A stretch of DNA of 64,000 nt from Dermatemys mawii (GCA_007922305.1 ML677385.1:4180336-4244335); one strand, 5' to 3'. Shown: positions 1 through 13,059, counted from the first letter of the stretch. Made by a program: numbers and translations. The notes: generated by a model from the letters alone, not told the origin.

Positions 1-880
1 GGCAACCTCTACTCAGCTGAATCCAGTTAACCTGAAGTTACCTTTTCTCATTTGGCAAGGGGAGGGTCTTTTACCCTTCTAGGACTGCTTACCACCACTC
101 TCTCCTGTAGCAGTCTGCTCTGGGTTTACCACAATAGGTACTGATGGGTATGTGCTATTTGAGAGAGACAGCAATAAAGGTGAAGGTGTTGAGGTACCAT
201 ACATCAATGAAGTGATAAAGAAATAAGTGATAGTATAGCTAAAACAATCTGTTTAGGTCAAAGTCACTTTGGGGAAGAATTGTAGAAGAGGTTCTATTGG
301 GCTAGTGTTAGGGGGTCTACAACTGACCCCACAGTTGAGTTGGATATGGATCAATATCTCTTTAGTATTATTAGAGATAAAAACACAACCAGAAATTGTG
401 TCATAATGAGAGACTAATTTTGTAGATACAGATTAGAGAATACATGTTATAAATTGGTCCCAGAATAACTGGTAGAGCCCACTTTTTCCTGCATCTGATA
501 AACAGGGTTTGTTTTTTTTAAAATCAAATAGTCACTGAACTTACAAAAGAGACTGCAATTTTAGATGTGTTTTCGGTAAGTAGTGAAGACATCATAGAAA
601 AGCTGGTCATGGGAAATAACTTTGGATCAATGATCACTAGTTAATTTACTTTAAGGGGATGTATAATGAAAACCAGGTTGTTAAATATTTTTTTATTTAT
701 TTCAAAAGAACAGATTTTGGGAAAGTAAAGGAATGACTTCAAGAGATCACCTGAACCAAAGAGCTCCAGAACTTCAGTATGAACACCACTTTTAATATCT
801 TTAAATTAACTGTACAAATCTATCTGCAATATGCATTCTAAGTGAGGGGAAAATTTGTAGGAAACACTCCGGATCCACTT
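1..880. other. Intronic sequence, no recognisable feature
   Basis: AT-rich sequence within the KDM6A intron 4 interval. I see no long open frame, inverted termini or familiar repeat. Confidence 0.5.
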
Positions 881-884
881 GGAT

Positions 885-2215
885 GAACAAATATCAAACA
901 TCTCAAAAACATAAGGAGAAGTTACAGGGAATTAAGACAGGGATTATTTAGCAAAGACAGCTACATTCTGCAGATCAGAAAAGTAGAACTGATGTAAGAA
1001 TTGCTAAAAGCTGAATTAGGTCTTGTGAAGAAAATGGAAACAAAAGTTTTATAAATAAAAAGAGAAGGATGAGGTTGGGCCACTACGCAGTATGAATGAG
1101 ACAAAATATAGGCATGGCCTTAAAGCCAAATGAATACTTTTTGCCTCAGTTTTCAATACAGAATATAGGCTCAAAGGCAAGATAGATGATAGAAGCAAGT
1201 GTCTAGAAATGGAAATTACCACATCTATAACATCAGGAAAACAAAGCGCCTAGTGTGCTCAAATTAGGGGGATCAGATCATTTCCATCCCAGAATACTGA
1301 AAGAACTAGCACACAAAATTCCTAGTCCACTAGCAAGGATTTAATATAAATCTATTTGAGGGTGGTACTGTAAAACTAGAAAACAGCTATCATACTGATC
1401 AATTACAGACTTGTTAATCTGACCTCAGTATTACAAAAGGCTTTACAGCAGATTTGGAAGGAAAACATAATTAAATGGGAACACAAGGGAAATTATTAAA
1501 TTAAAGAAAATAGGCATTAGTACAAGAATTGTAAGGTAGATAAGGAACAGGGGAAAAGTCAACAAGTTGTGCATGAAAGTTGAATTATCAGACTAGAAGG
1601 AGATTGCTAAAGAAATTACTCACGCCTGGGTCTGGAGAGTAATCTTATTCAATATTACTATTAATGATTTTGGCACAAAAAGTAGGAATGTGCTAATTTA
1701 ATTTGCCGATAATACAAAGTTGGGAGGCATCATAAATAAAAAAGAAGATATGAACATTACACAGGAAGATCTGGATGACCCTGAAGACTGGAGTGACAGA
1801 AATGCAATGAAATTTAATAGTACAAAATGCAAAGTCATGTAGTTAGGGTCTAATAAGAATTTGTACAGTAAACTGGGGCTCATTTGCTGGAAGAAAAGAG
1901 GAGGAGAGAGACCTGGGAGTGTTGGTCAATCATAGTATGATTTGAACCACTAACGTGATATCCTAGTAGGCAAATGAAATCTTAGGATATATCAGGCAAG
2001 ACATTTCTATAAAAGACAGGGAAGTGTTAATACCATTATACAAGTATTAATACCATCGTACAAGGTACTAACAAGACCTCATTTGGACTATTATGTACAA
2101 TTCTGGTCATCCATGTCCAAGTCCAGAAAAGGTTGACTGGGAAACAGAAGATAAACTCTGAGGAACTAGAAAGCAGCTACTGAGAGCAGGCTGAAGTACC
2201 CATTGTAACAGATCC
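885..2215 (+). mobile_element. CR1 LINE, degraded 3' half of the reverse transcriptase
   Basis: The plus strand follows the turtle CR1 polymerase-to-3' region. Recognisable stretches are the CATCCCAGAATACTGAAAGA block near 1285, the region around 1650-1760 (finger/palm, then GATAATACAAAGTTGGGAGG), the CTGGATGACCCTGAAGACTGG block near 1770, and the RT C-terminal part to about 2150. Stops and indels are frequent and the 5' portion is absent, so this is an old dead copy. The left boundary is approximate. Confidence 0.75.
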
Positions 2216-4401
2216 TTTACTACAAAAACAAAAAGAAGTTTAACTATTTAAGATGCTTCATGTAATTGTCTTCCATTCCTGTTTTCCATTCTCATTATCC
2301 TCCTCTACAGATAAAGATTTGTATCCTGGATTAGCGGATATTTTTGTTTACAATGTTCATTTACTGTGGCAGTCAGATTTTGCCAATTTAATTTTCAAAA
2401 ACAATGTTAATAAAAATATACTATGAGAAAAAGATTTGTTGCTGGATGGAATTTAAAACAAATTACTCGATCAAGTTCGAAACTTTTGGCTCTAATATGC
2501 TGTAATATCTGCTTTAGAGTTCCTTATATAAGCAACAGGAGGCCCAAGATAGCCATGGAAGTGTTCCTGGAAGAAGAGGAAAATTAATGCCTTTCCTTAT
2601 GGTAAACACAATGGTTTAAGCAAGTTCTGTAAGAACATTATTGTTACAGTTGAACTTTAAAAGCAACTGGTTCTAGATATAGATATATATTTAATGGCAG
2701 TCAAGGAAGTGTAAGATTTTTAAAAGTATGGTCAAGGGTTTGTCACGGGGAACACTTTTTTAAACCTTCTCAAAAGTACAAATTTATTTTTTGTCTTTGT
2801 TTCAGTTGTGAAACACTCAGCCTAAATAAGACAAATCTTGATGAAATAAATTAGCATACAGCAACACAGTGAGAAAATGACATTTCTAAGTGTAAATTCT
2901 AGAAAACTTCCAAATTCCCCCAAACCTACATCATATTCAGTAGACAAGTGCTAAGAATTTCAAAAACACTTAAACCATATTCCATAATCTATAATACACA
3001 CATGGGAGACACCGCAATAAATATGCTGTATGTGCTATATGAAACTTTGTCATATCATAAGTGTTCTAAGCTTTCCACTGACATTTTACTTGCATGTAAA
3101 ACAATGCATAACAAACATTTCACTCAAAACAGTCATCTCAAATGTATATTTGCACAAACTCTGACCATGAAATAGATTCTGAATGGTTATGAATACAATA
3201 TTCTGAATTAGAACAAGGCTTTTTCACTAAATTTATTAAAGATTCTTAGTCAAAATTCCCCTGTTAACCAGTATGTTCTGGATTAAGGTGCTAGAATATA
3301 ATCACTTGGGTAAAGTTAAACTTCATACTCAAATACTTAAATTTAACCATTTGATGGAATATTTAAGATAATTAAAAAAGGTAAATAAGTTTATTTCAGA
3401 AATGACATTTTAAAAGTTTAAAGCCCCAAACTTTCAAAATGCAATAGCACTTTGTTACTATCATTAAATATTTCAGCTATCATAAATCAAACCAAAATGT
3501 ATGTAAGAAGAAAAGAAATATGCCATCAATTATGCCTGGAAACTTATTTAAGACCAAACTACTATTAAACTAAAATAATTAGGGTCCAATATCTAACAAC
3601 TTTTAAAAATTTAGTTTTAATGTTTTTTTTAAAAAAAGTAACTGAGAAAACAGTTTGTTACGTACTGTCTTAATTAAAATCTCTGAATTAGATTTAGACA
3701 TGAACAGCAATTATACTGAATTCTATCCAATATTTTGAGGTTACTGTAGGACACAAAAAGGTTGTGCATCAGTGAAATGGAAAATTACTCTGACTTGTAT
3801 CAGAGCTTCTAAGGTGCAAAATGCTCCTCTTCCCAGTTCCCAGTATGTTCGGTAATTGTCTTTTTGTTCCATTATTTAAAAGAAACAAAAGGATGTATAA
3901 TTCGGAGAAAATACAGTAAAGCACCCAAAAAGTAAAATAAAAGTGGATTAAAATGTTTTCAGTTATTTTCCTATTTCACAGTATTTGGGTGGGGCACGGA
4001 CACAAAAAAAAGAAAATATACCGAAAAAAAAAGTAAACACCAGTAACAGGTTTGATTAAAAATGTTATTAGAAAATGTAACCTTTTATTGTTTAAATATT
4101 TGACTAAAATAATCTCACTGCTAATTAAAATTATTTTAGTGTTAAGGACAAAAAAATATTCTTTGTAACATGTTTATTTTAAGGTTTGTCTTTTTAATTA
4201 ATACCTAATGATAAAATTAACAGACCCTTCCCTGTGTTTTAGGTCTCAGTGATAGAGATGATGGTTTACCATGGTGTGCAAAGCTCACTAAGAGCAAAAT
4301 TTTTCAGAATAGAAACCACTTGTTCACAATGACCTCCTAAACTTAACAGAAGTTGCTGGGGAAGTGCCATAAACCAACTGACATAGTGAGGCTTCAAAGA
4401 T
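2216..4401. other. AT-rich intron without identified elements
   Basis: About 2.2 kb with many homopolymer A and T runs. There are no splice-bounded coding segments or recognisable repeats. Translated frames are short and of random composition. Confidence 0.5.
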
Positions 4402-5491
4402 ACTCCTGGGGGAATTCTGTGCCAATGTCCCCTGCAGATTGCTTTGCTTCCCCACAGAAAAATGTCTGATGGGGAAGCCCCAAGAGTGGTCATGTGACCC
4501 TCCCCAGCAGTATGTTTCGGCCCAGGGCAGCCAACAGAGAAATAAGTCACTGTGGAGCAGGGAGCGAGACTGGGGGATACCTGGCTGTTGACACTGACCG
4601 TGCGCTGGGCTCAGCTGCCAGTACCGGCTGGGCTAGGGAGGACAGGATTTCCTCTTCCCTTGCACAACAACCAGGGCAGTGTCAAACCCAGCCCCAGATT
4701 TCTCCTCCAGCTCTGCAAAATCCTTCCTCCCCCTTACCATTTACTGTTCCCTCCTGCTGCAGCTGATGAGCAATGGGATCACTGTACAGGGAGCTGCTCC
4801 CCCATCCACCTAACCTCCATGCATCCAGTCCCTCTCATACCCAGACCTCCTGCTGAGCCTCCCCTTCTGTACCCAAAACCCCACACTGAGCCCTACTCCC
4901 CCTGCACCTGGACCACCTCAATGACCACCTTGAGCTGCAATCAGCTGCACCTGGATCCCCACCTCACTGTGTTCCACTCCCCAGTATCCAGACCCGCCCA
5001 CTGAGCCCCAACCGCTTTAACCTGCACCCCCCCGAAAAGTCCCATTACTATTGTACCCAGAACCCCGTCACTCCCCAACAAGCCCCTGTGCATCCAGATC
5101 CCCCACTGAGCCACCCCCACCCAGACTGCCCCACACAGAACCCTCTCAACCCACAACTGGATCACCCCACACTAAGCCCCTCCATACTTGGATTCTGCCT
5201 TGTGGAACCTTCCTGCCCACACCTTGTGTACCTGGCACAGAGGGGCAAGGTCCTGGAGTGTTTCTAAGAAAGACACGGTCCTTGAGTAGTGTCAGGGTTC
5301 GGTGTAGCCTCACCACAGTATCCATGTCTCAGGACGGGGGAACTCCACAGTGATCTCCCACCTGTATGCAGCCAGTGGCTTGTGCTTCCCAACACCATGC
5401 TGGAGCCTCCACATTTGACAAATAACATTTGCACAATTTTAAAATATTGTGCGCAGAACTTAATCTTTTGGCACAGAATGCCCTCAGGAGT
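4402..5491. mobile_element. Non-autonomous DNA transposon (MITE) with 25-bp inverted ends and TA at both edges
   Basis: The left end (4401-4425, starting TACTCCTGGGGGAATTCTG) is repeated in inverted form at 5468-5492 (ending CCCTCAGGAGTA), with 23 of 25 positions matching. Each end carries a TA, fitting Tc1/mariner-type target duplication. The 1.09-kb interior is C-rich with repeated short blocks of the type CCCCACACTGAGCC. It supports several overlapping frames with low-complexity, proline-rich translations that do not look like protein. It has no transposase, so it would have moved in trans. The superfamily assignment rests only on the TA. Confidence 0.8.
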
Positions 5492-5492
5492 A

Positions 5493-6780
5493 AAAGGCTA
5501 ACTTGCTAGCATGCAGACATAGGATGAACCAGGGAAGCAAAATGAGAAGGCAGTTTTGCACAACTAACCAACTCCCAAGAAGAGACTACAAGATTTGTTC
5601 CTCTCTTTTTAGCAGATAAATTCCAGCACACATACACTGCCTGTGGAGCCTCACTCTTGTCTTTCATATACTCAAACAGCATTCTTCAACAGCTGTAAAG
5701 AAACCCATCAACTCTAAACTGATTCTTCAGTCTCTCCCTAAGTCTGGAGGAATCTCCTCAGACTTGTGAAGCAATAAGAGAAAAGGGAGGGGAATCTAGT
5801 CTTCTGCCATCTACTTGCCAGTAACATAAAACTACATGCTTTTAGTAATTATTCACACAAAACACACTGCGCAAGAGTTAAAGAGCTGGATGTCTGGAGA
5901 CACGTACCTAAAGATAAATCAGCAACCTGATGTTAAAAGCTCCATGTTCCAAGGCAGGTATGTAAGCTAATGTCTGGTAAAATGTTTGTAAGAAGCACCT
6001 AACAGCTGCTTTTCAGAATTTGATACCTTCTTCTTATTACACCATAGTTACAGAACTAACCTAGAAGCAGCTTTATTTTTTTAAAAACTAAAGCATTTCA
6101 GTCTTGTATGCTACAAAATAACTGCTAATCTGTTTGATAAATATATGACCCCAGATGCTAAATTTCCATATCTGGTCCTAAGTACATGAAGACATTTTCA
6201 AAAATCTACAAGTCTAAGTAGGTAGATCTTTAAGATCCTCATGAAAGTATATAATATCTTTTCATTTAACCACTCATCCTACGTATGATTCTTAAGTAAA
6301 ATCCTTGCTAAAAGCAGAGGAAGGAGAGGTGGTTAAGGATTACTTTATCTGTGCAAAAGATTACAAGGGGCATGTGACAGCTTTTTTCCCCCCTGCCAAT
6401 TTTGAAGTTGTATGTGATAGCTAGCAAGATTGCCACCTCAAGTTTTCAAGGAGGGGGATGAAATTCACTCACGAGGGGTTCATTCGAATCTTTTCAGATT
6501 AGATTTAGAATACCTGGCCCTTCTCAAAACCTATGAAAAATTACCTACATGGAGATGTCACATTAAATTGACCAAACTAAACTTCATCCAAAGTGCTTTA
6601 CATTCACACACAACCTTTTTCCAAGTGAATTATTTGGTATCTTAGGTCACAATAACTAATTACACTGCTCTACAGCCAAAATGATTCTGAAATAAATGTA
6701 GTCAAACTTTACTAATTCTGGGTCACTGAGAATGAAAATGATGCTTAAAATTATTGATTGGCTCTAGTTTTCAAGATATG
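5493..6780. other. Intronic sequence, no recognisable feature
   Basis: AT-rich, with only short frames and no repeat family I can name. Confidence 0.5.
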
Positions 6781-6889
6781 CTATTGGGTCAGTATATACG
6801 ACCCTTCACATGGGAATGGCGGAGGATAAGTGAGTTATAAAGGGAAGAGATCTCAATTTAAACCAGAAATGATGAAAATACATCTTTGA

Positions 6890-7171
6890 CTGGATCTATG
6901 AATAAATCTATGACTGGGTTTGGACAGCACTTGCTTTTTGGCAAAACAATGAATGATGCAATCTGAAGCTGGTATTGTGTCATACATGATATGAATTGCA
7001 TCATGTTATTCCTAGAAGTCATGGATGATGCAATCATAACGAAGCTTACATCACTCTGCTGAACAAATTGCCCTATATCAGCTCTAGAAATCATACAGTG
7101 TCGTGCTCTCTTATTTGTCACTGTTTGATTTTGCAAAGGGACACATTTCTGTTTAGCCAAAGTGAGCAGAG
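6890..7171. repeat. Upstream flank of the transposase-like gene with repeated TGATGCAAT motif
   Basis: The motif ATGATGCAAT occurs at 6954-6962 and again near 7025-7033, with an inverted form (ATTGCATCAT) near 6995-7004. This may be the element's subterminal or promoter region. I could not define terminal inverted repeats. Confidence 0.4.
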
Positions 7172-8867
7172 ATGCCTCGTACTTGTGCAAACAGTGCAGA
7201 TAACTTCTGCTATGTTTGTGGTGAAGTGACTTTCGCATCACAAAAGCGCAGTATAACCACTATGGTTAAGAAAGCCTATCACCTTTATTTTGGCTGCAAA
7301 ATTGGAGATCAGGACAAGAGATGGGCCCCACACATACGCTGCAACACTTGTGCAACAAATCTTCGCCAGTGGTTGAATGGGAAAAGGAAATCTATGCCTT
7401 TTGCAGTGCCAATGGATTTGGAGAGAGCCAACAGATCATACCAGCAATTGTTACTTCTGCATGGTGCCTCCAGTTGGGAAAGGTGTGTCAAAGAAGAAAA
7501 AGTGGACTGCGCATTATCCAAACATTCCATCAGCTATACGCCCAATACCCCACGGAGAAGGACTGCCGGTTCCTGATGCACCAGAATCATTCTCACTTGA
7601 GTCAGACGAGGAAGAGGAAGAGGATGAAACTTCTGGTCCCGAACCATCAATGTCACAGGACCCACATTTTCTCCCATCCTCCTCCTCTGAACCACACCTC
7701 ATAACACAAGCTGAGCTGAATGACCTTGTCAGGGATTTGGAGCTACCCAAGAGTAAAGCAGAGCTGTTGGGCTCCAGACTACAGCAGCGGAATCTCCTGG
7801 CAGGTGATGTTAGGGTTTCCATGTTTCGTGACCGTCAGAAGGATCTTGTCCCATTCTTCTTTATGGAAGGTGATCTTGTAGCCTGCAACAACATTGATGG
7901 TGTGATGGCAGCCCTCAACATCGTTCGCGATCCAGATGAGTGGAGACTCTTCATTGATTCATCGAAGACGAGTCTTAAAGCTGTTTTGCTGCATAATGGC
8001 AATGTTTTGCCATCCATTCCAGTTGGTCATGCAGTCCATATGAAGGAAACCTATGACAACATGAAACAACTTTTGAGGTGCATAAACTATGACCAACATC
8101 AGTGGCAGCTTTGTGGCGATTTGAAGGTTGTTGCTCTCTTGCTTGGTCTGCAGACTGGATACACAAAGTACTGCTGTTTTCTCTGCGAATGGGATAGTCG
8201 TGCAAGAGATTCCCACTACATCAAGAAAGATTGGCCACTCCAACAGTCACTGGAGCCTGGGAGGAAAAGTGTTCAGCATCCACCACTTGTTGAATCAAGG
8301 AAGATTTTGTTACCACCCTTACACATCAAGCTGGGTCTGATGAAGAACTTTGTCTAGGCCATTGACAAAACACAAGCAGCTTTCGAGTGCCTCCGTGGAA
8401 AATTTCCAAGGTTAAGTGAAGCTAAGATAAAGGAAGGTGTCTTTGTTGGTCCTCAGATTCCTGAACTTCTTCGAGATGATGCATTTGATCATGCACTGCG
8501 TGGCAAGGAAAAGATGGCATGGAAAGCCTTTCAGTCAGTGGCAATACGTTTTCTCGGAAACAACAAGGCAGACAACTACAGGTTGTTGGTGGAAAACCTC
8601 CTCAAGGCATACAAAAGCCTTGCTTGCAACATGTCACTAAAGATACATTTTTTGCACTCTCATCTAGATTTTTTTCCACCCAACTGCGGAGCAGTGAACG
8701 ACGAGCATGGCGAGCGATTTCACCAGGACATTGCAACAATGGAGAAACGTTATCAGGGCAAATGGAGCCCATCAATGCTTGCAGACTATTGCTGGACAGT
8801 GACAAGAGATGCTCCATTTAATGAATACAAGAGACAAACCAAGAAGCGCCGAGTAGACACTGAATAG
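7172..8867 (+). pseudogene. Broken copy of an uncharacterised multi-copy transposase-like gene
   Basis: The frame opens at ATG 7172 (MPRTCANSADNFCYVC) in a conserved N-terminal cysteine/histidine segment (C-x2-C near residues 13-16, then HIRCNTC). It shifts frame near 7410 within the block following MPFAVP, continues to an in-frame TAG at 8355-8357, and resumes in that same frame to 8867 (ending KKRRVDTE). Further marks are an acidic serine-rich linker (about 7585-7680), FIDSSKTSLKAVLLHNG, GDLKVVALLLG followed by a C-x2-C (KYCCFLCEWDSR), PPLHIKLGLMKNF and DEHGERFHQDI. Spaced acidic residues with an internal zinc-binding-like insert recall RNase-H-fold DDE transposases. I recall near-identical hypothetical proteins in turtles and some invertebrates, but no characterised member. 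The function is inferred, the family name is left open, and this copy is dead. Confidence 0.75.
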
Positions 8868-9185
8868 GACTAAACTATGTACATAATAGTTTTTTGCCTT
8901 TTGTTTCATAATACATTTTATTTATAAAACCCTTTTGGTGATTTTTAAAGCGTTACATAAACAGGGCAGGTGAAATATCATGTAAAGCAACCATAAACAC
9001 ATGAAAAGACCTAGGTTTACAATTTATGATTAAAACTCTACACAATATACATAGACATAAAATGTAAAAACTTAAATATCTTAGAAACAGTAGCCAAATC
9101 AGTTGTTTTAATTGTCATATTTAAATTCAGCACATCAAAATACATAATAAATATCACATTTTATCTCTGAAGCAGACGACTTCTA
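8868..9185. other. AT-rich 3' flank of the transposase-like gene
   Basis: A TATGTACATAATAG block and an AATACATTTTATTTATAAA tract directly follow the stop codon and look like an A/T-rich 3' untranslated end. The element's outer edge could not be fixed. Confidence 0.4.
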
Positions 9186-10873
9186 AAAAATTGTAGACGA
9201 GTGTTATTCTTGCAACCGGTTTAACTGAGTATATTCGCTTTAAGGTTTATGTGGAGATTCTTAACTACTAAACTTTTGGCAGTCGTACGGTTACTATCCC
9301 ACAGTGCATGTTTTCACACCTGCATCGGCCTGTCTGGGTACCCTTCAGTGGTCCATAGTCATCTTGACTGCATATCACCGCTGCATTTTAAAGCTGGTAA
9401 ACATACAGGAGTGTCCCTTTTTGACAACAGTTAAAACTGTGTTCACACTCCCAGGGTCATATAACCACTACAGAAGCCATGCCCCTACCCTTCTGCATGG
9501 ACCTTGTGAAGGTCTTTGGACATGAATGCCTTTTCTCCAAGTGGGACTGCGTAGAAAAGTCACTGGTATGCAAACATTTACAAACCACTGTCAGAGCAAA
9601 CACTGATGAGGTGGCATTCCCAGACCTGATCCCAATGCCAAGTCAAAGCAAAGGATCTTGGGCAGAAGTGCCTGAAGGCATGAGACCAGAACAGGACTTC
9701 TCTTAATGCTTCCACTACCTTGCCCTTACTGAGGGGAACTGGACTCTACTGTTACAAGCAATGTCATCAACACACCCAAGAATTATGTGGTAGATAGTTT
9801 TCCCAGACAACACAGAAAGCACCCAAGAACCCACAAGAAGCTCCTCTGATCCCATGTATACCACAGGATCCAGCAAGATTTTTCTGGACTGCCAAGAACC
9901 GTACAGTATAGCAGCTTTGGACATGACATATGAACTCCATTTGGACAGCCATATAGAAACTGCTGTAGAGGAGAGCCAGCAGGCATTATGAAATGTATTC
10001 TAATACAATTGCACAGGTAGATTTAAACAACTTATTACAGGTACCAGACATTTGCTGCCAAGTTGGGTGAAGCTAGGAGCCCCTCCAACTGCTCAGCTGT
10101 AAAATTCCTCCATTCCCTGTAACATGTGCAAAATGGTATCCATGACACAGACTGCAGTATCGAACCCTAAAACCACTGGCCACACATGTCACCTCCATAT
10201 CCTCCTCCTTGCTGAATTGGTTCCAGCTCCCTCTGTTTACTACCCTTTTTTGCTCCCTTTATCCTTCTCTCACACCATTTCAAGGAGTCATCAGAACAGA
10301 GGTTAAAAAAACACCACCACAACATGGAAAGTAAGTTTACTGTTAGCTTATTTATTTAGCTTATTAATGCACTCGTCTGTTAGATAATCCACTCACCTTT
10401 TAGTCACAGCACTGGTGGAGGGGGCGGGCAGTCTTAATTACTTCTCTTTCAGCCCTATATTTCTATGATTCAAATACTTAAATCATACGTTTACTCTCCC
10501 TTCCACAGTGTTAAACTCTTTAGAGATGTATTTTTCTGTAAATGACAAGTACAGAATAATGCAAACAATATGGAAAGGAAAATGGCTATGTGCTGGGATC
10601 CAGAGGGTGATCATTAGGGTAACCAGGCTTGCTCCAGTTTCCTCATGAAAGAGATGGGGAGATCCAGCCCACTGTGGTGCTCCCAGGCAGGGGGGAATCG
10701 GCTGCTGGGGCCATCTCCTCGGTCCTTAAGGTAATGACCGTGGGCCCGGCCCACCTTCCCCCCACCAACAAGAAGCTGGTTGTCATCTCTCACAGATGCA
10801 TGTGTACCGCCCCACTGTTCCCCCTCATGTTTGAATAGCCTCTCATTTTCCATTTTATTCAAAAAGGCTCAAG
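9186..10873. other. Intronic sequence, moderately GC, unassigned
   Basis: The stretch 9290-9720 is less AT-rich than its surroundings and might be an old repeat (it contains ATCCCACAGTGCATG). I found no inverted ends. The short open frames on both strands have no recognisable content. Confidence 0.4.
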
Positions 10874-10878
10874 CTCAA

Positions 10879-11333
10879 TGTCGCAGGGCAGCGGCTTTAA
10901 AAACTCTGCTGCCTGCTGAAGACCCTGCTTCCCTGCAGCAGGGCTGGGTAAAAGGGCTAAAATCTTGAGCAGGGAGCCCAGCTGCAGACACTAACGAGGG
11001 CAGGCTCAGTGCAACCTACTGAGCCAGGTGGAAGCACTGGGGCTGATGACTGGGGAAGAGTACAAACCCAGGGAAAAGCTCAGAGGAGGCGGCTAGGCAG
11101 GCAGGAGGACAGGGGACACCTAGCTCTGTCAGTTGAGACAAGCCACAAGGGGCCAGAGGACCTGGTGAGGGGTCTGTGAGGGGCCTGGTTCTGGGGAAGT
11201 TGAGACTATGTGAGCACTGTAAATAAAAGAGTACAGGTGAAGCACCAGAATGGAGTATCGGAGACCTTTTCTTTCAACAGCCTAACCACGGGGCACAGGG
11301 ACTAGGGGAAGGAAGCCTGTGCACCCCGTGACA
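10879..11333 (+). mobile_element. Solo LTR with perfect 5-bp target duplication
   Basis: A 455-bp segment begins TGTCGCAGGG and ends CCCCGTGACA, so its ends are the complementary TGTC/GACA pair with TG...CA termini. It is flanked by CTCAA on both sides (10874-10878 and 11334-11338). A polyadenylation signal AATAAA lies at 11222-11227, about 110 bp before the end, which sets the plus orientation. There is no adjacent internal retroelement sequence, so it is a solo LTR left by recombination. The 5-bp duplication fits Gypsy-type elements or endogenous retroviruses; I cannot tell which. Confidence 0.8.
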
Positions 11334-11639
11334 CTCAACTAGAAGTTACAGGCTCAATGTGGGACTTAGTGGATAAAATTCTGTGCCCTGAATTACAGAG
11401 GAGATCAAACTGGATGAACATAATGGTGCCTTCTAGCTTTTAAAATACAAAACAATTGTGAAATCTCTTGAAATGTCACTTTTGCTATCTTACCTATGAG
11501 TAGCTGGGAGCAAGGAAAGAAAGAGTAGGAAAAATTTACCTGAAATTTCAACCAATGTACATTTCATACTGGGGTATGAGATGATGTTGTCATCCTTTCT
11601 TCTCCCTCTCTCCCCCCACTTTTAATGGCCTTCATTACC

Positions 11640-12955
11640 AGTGACATGTCAGATTCAAAGATTTTAAGGCCAGAAGGGAATGATGTGATGATCTAATCAG
11701 ACATCCACGATAGCACCGGCCACATAATATCCCTGAATTAATTCCCAGTTAAACTATAGAATCTCTTTTAGAAAAATATCTAATATTGATTTAAAAATGG
11801 CCAGGGATGAAAAATCTACCGGAACCATTGCTTAAGTTGTTCCAGCAGTTAATTACTTTCAAGGTTAAAAACGTGTGCTTTATTTCTGGCTTGAACTGTC
11901 TACCTTCAATTTCTTTTTGTTAAGATAAATAGATTGATTTCCCTGAGTTTTTCCACCGTAAGGCATGTTTTTCAATCCTTTAATCATTCTCATGGCTCTT
12001 CTCTGAACCTTCTCCAATTTATCATCATCTTTCTTGAACAGCAGATGACAAAACCAAACACAATATTCCAGTAGGGGTGGCTTCAGTGCTAAAATACAGA
12101 AGCAATACAACCTCTCTACTCCTACTTAAGATTCTTCTGTTTATGCATTCAAGAATTACTTTAGCCTTTTTCGCCACAGCCTTGTGCAGGAAGCTCATGT
12201 TCAACTGATTATTCATAACGACCCACTAGTCTTTTTCAGAGTCACTGCTCCCAAGCATCGAGTCTTGCATCTTGCAAGTATGGGTCTACATTCTATGTTC
12301 CTAAATGTATTAACTTATGCATTTTAATATGATCAGATGTAATCATTTCCTTGTACCCAGCAATCCAGATTGATCTGTGTCAGTGAGTTGCCTCTTCGAC
12401 ACCTGCTCAATTTGTGTGTTGTCTGGAAACTTTTTCAAGAACAATTGTATGTTTTCTTCCAGATGATAAAAAAGTTAAATATAGGGGCAAGAAGCAATTT
12501 CTGCAGGATTCTCCTGAAAAAATACTTTTGATGACTTCCTATTTACAATTATATCTTGAGACTGGTCAGCAAATTTAACACATTTAATTTGTGCCATGTT
12601 AATTTTGTATTGTTCAAAATGTTATGCTGTACCAAGTCAAATGCCTTGCAGAAGTTTATTACATCAACACTTTTACAGTTCACCCAAACATGCAATCTCA
12701 TAAAAAATATGGTTAGAGAAATCTATTTTCCATAAACCTATGTGGATTGATAGTCTATTACCCTACTTTAATTCTTTATTGATAGAGTCATGTATCAGCC
12801 ATGTCAGTTTTTTGCTCAGCATTGATGTCAGGCTACAAGGCCTATAGTTAGCTGGATCTTCCTGTTCACTTCTTAAATATTAGCACTACATTAGCTTTCT
12901 TCCAGTCTTCTAGAACTTCCCTAGTGTTCTAAGAATTACTGGGGGGGGGGGGACA
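11640..12955 (-). mobile_element. CR1 LINE, minus strand, reverse-transcriptase to 3' region
   Basis: The 3' end of the element lies at the left, where the text AAGGCCAGAAGGGAATGATG resembles the common sauropsid CR1 tail. Moving right, the sequence follows CR1 through the RT C-terminus (12000-12200) and the palm region (12550-12900). The poly-G run at 12943-12952 marks the right edge. It is diverged, with many stops. Confidence 0.8.
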
Positions 12956-13059
12956 TCAGTTCAGTGAGCTGCTCAGAAAGCTCTTTTAAAATTCTTGGAT
13001 ACAAGCATCACTATTCACAAAATCACTTAAATATATGTTTACACCTATGTGAGCAGAAA

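Noticed and set aside
4494..5353. Several overlapping plus-strand open frames up to 150 codons
   Set aside because: They lie wholly inside a MITE with inverted ends. Translations are proline/threonine-rich, reflecting CCCC-repeat DNA.
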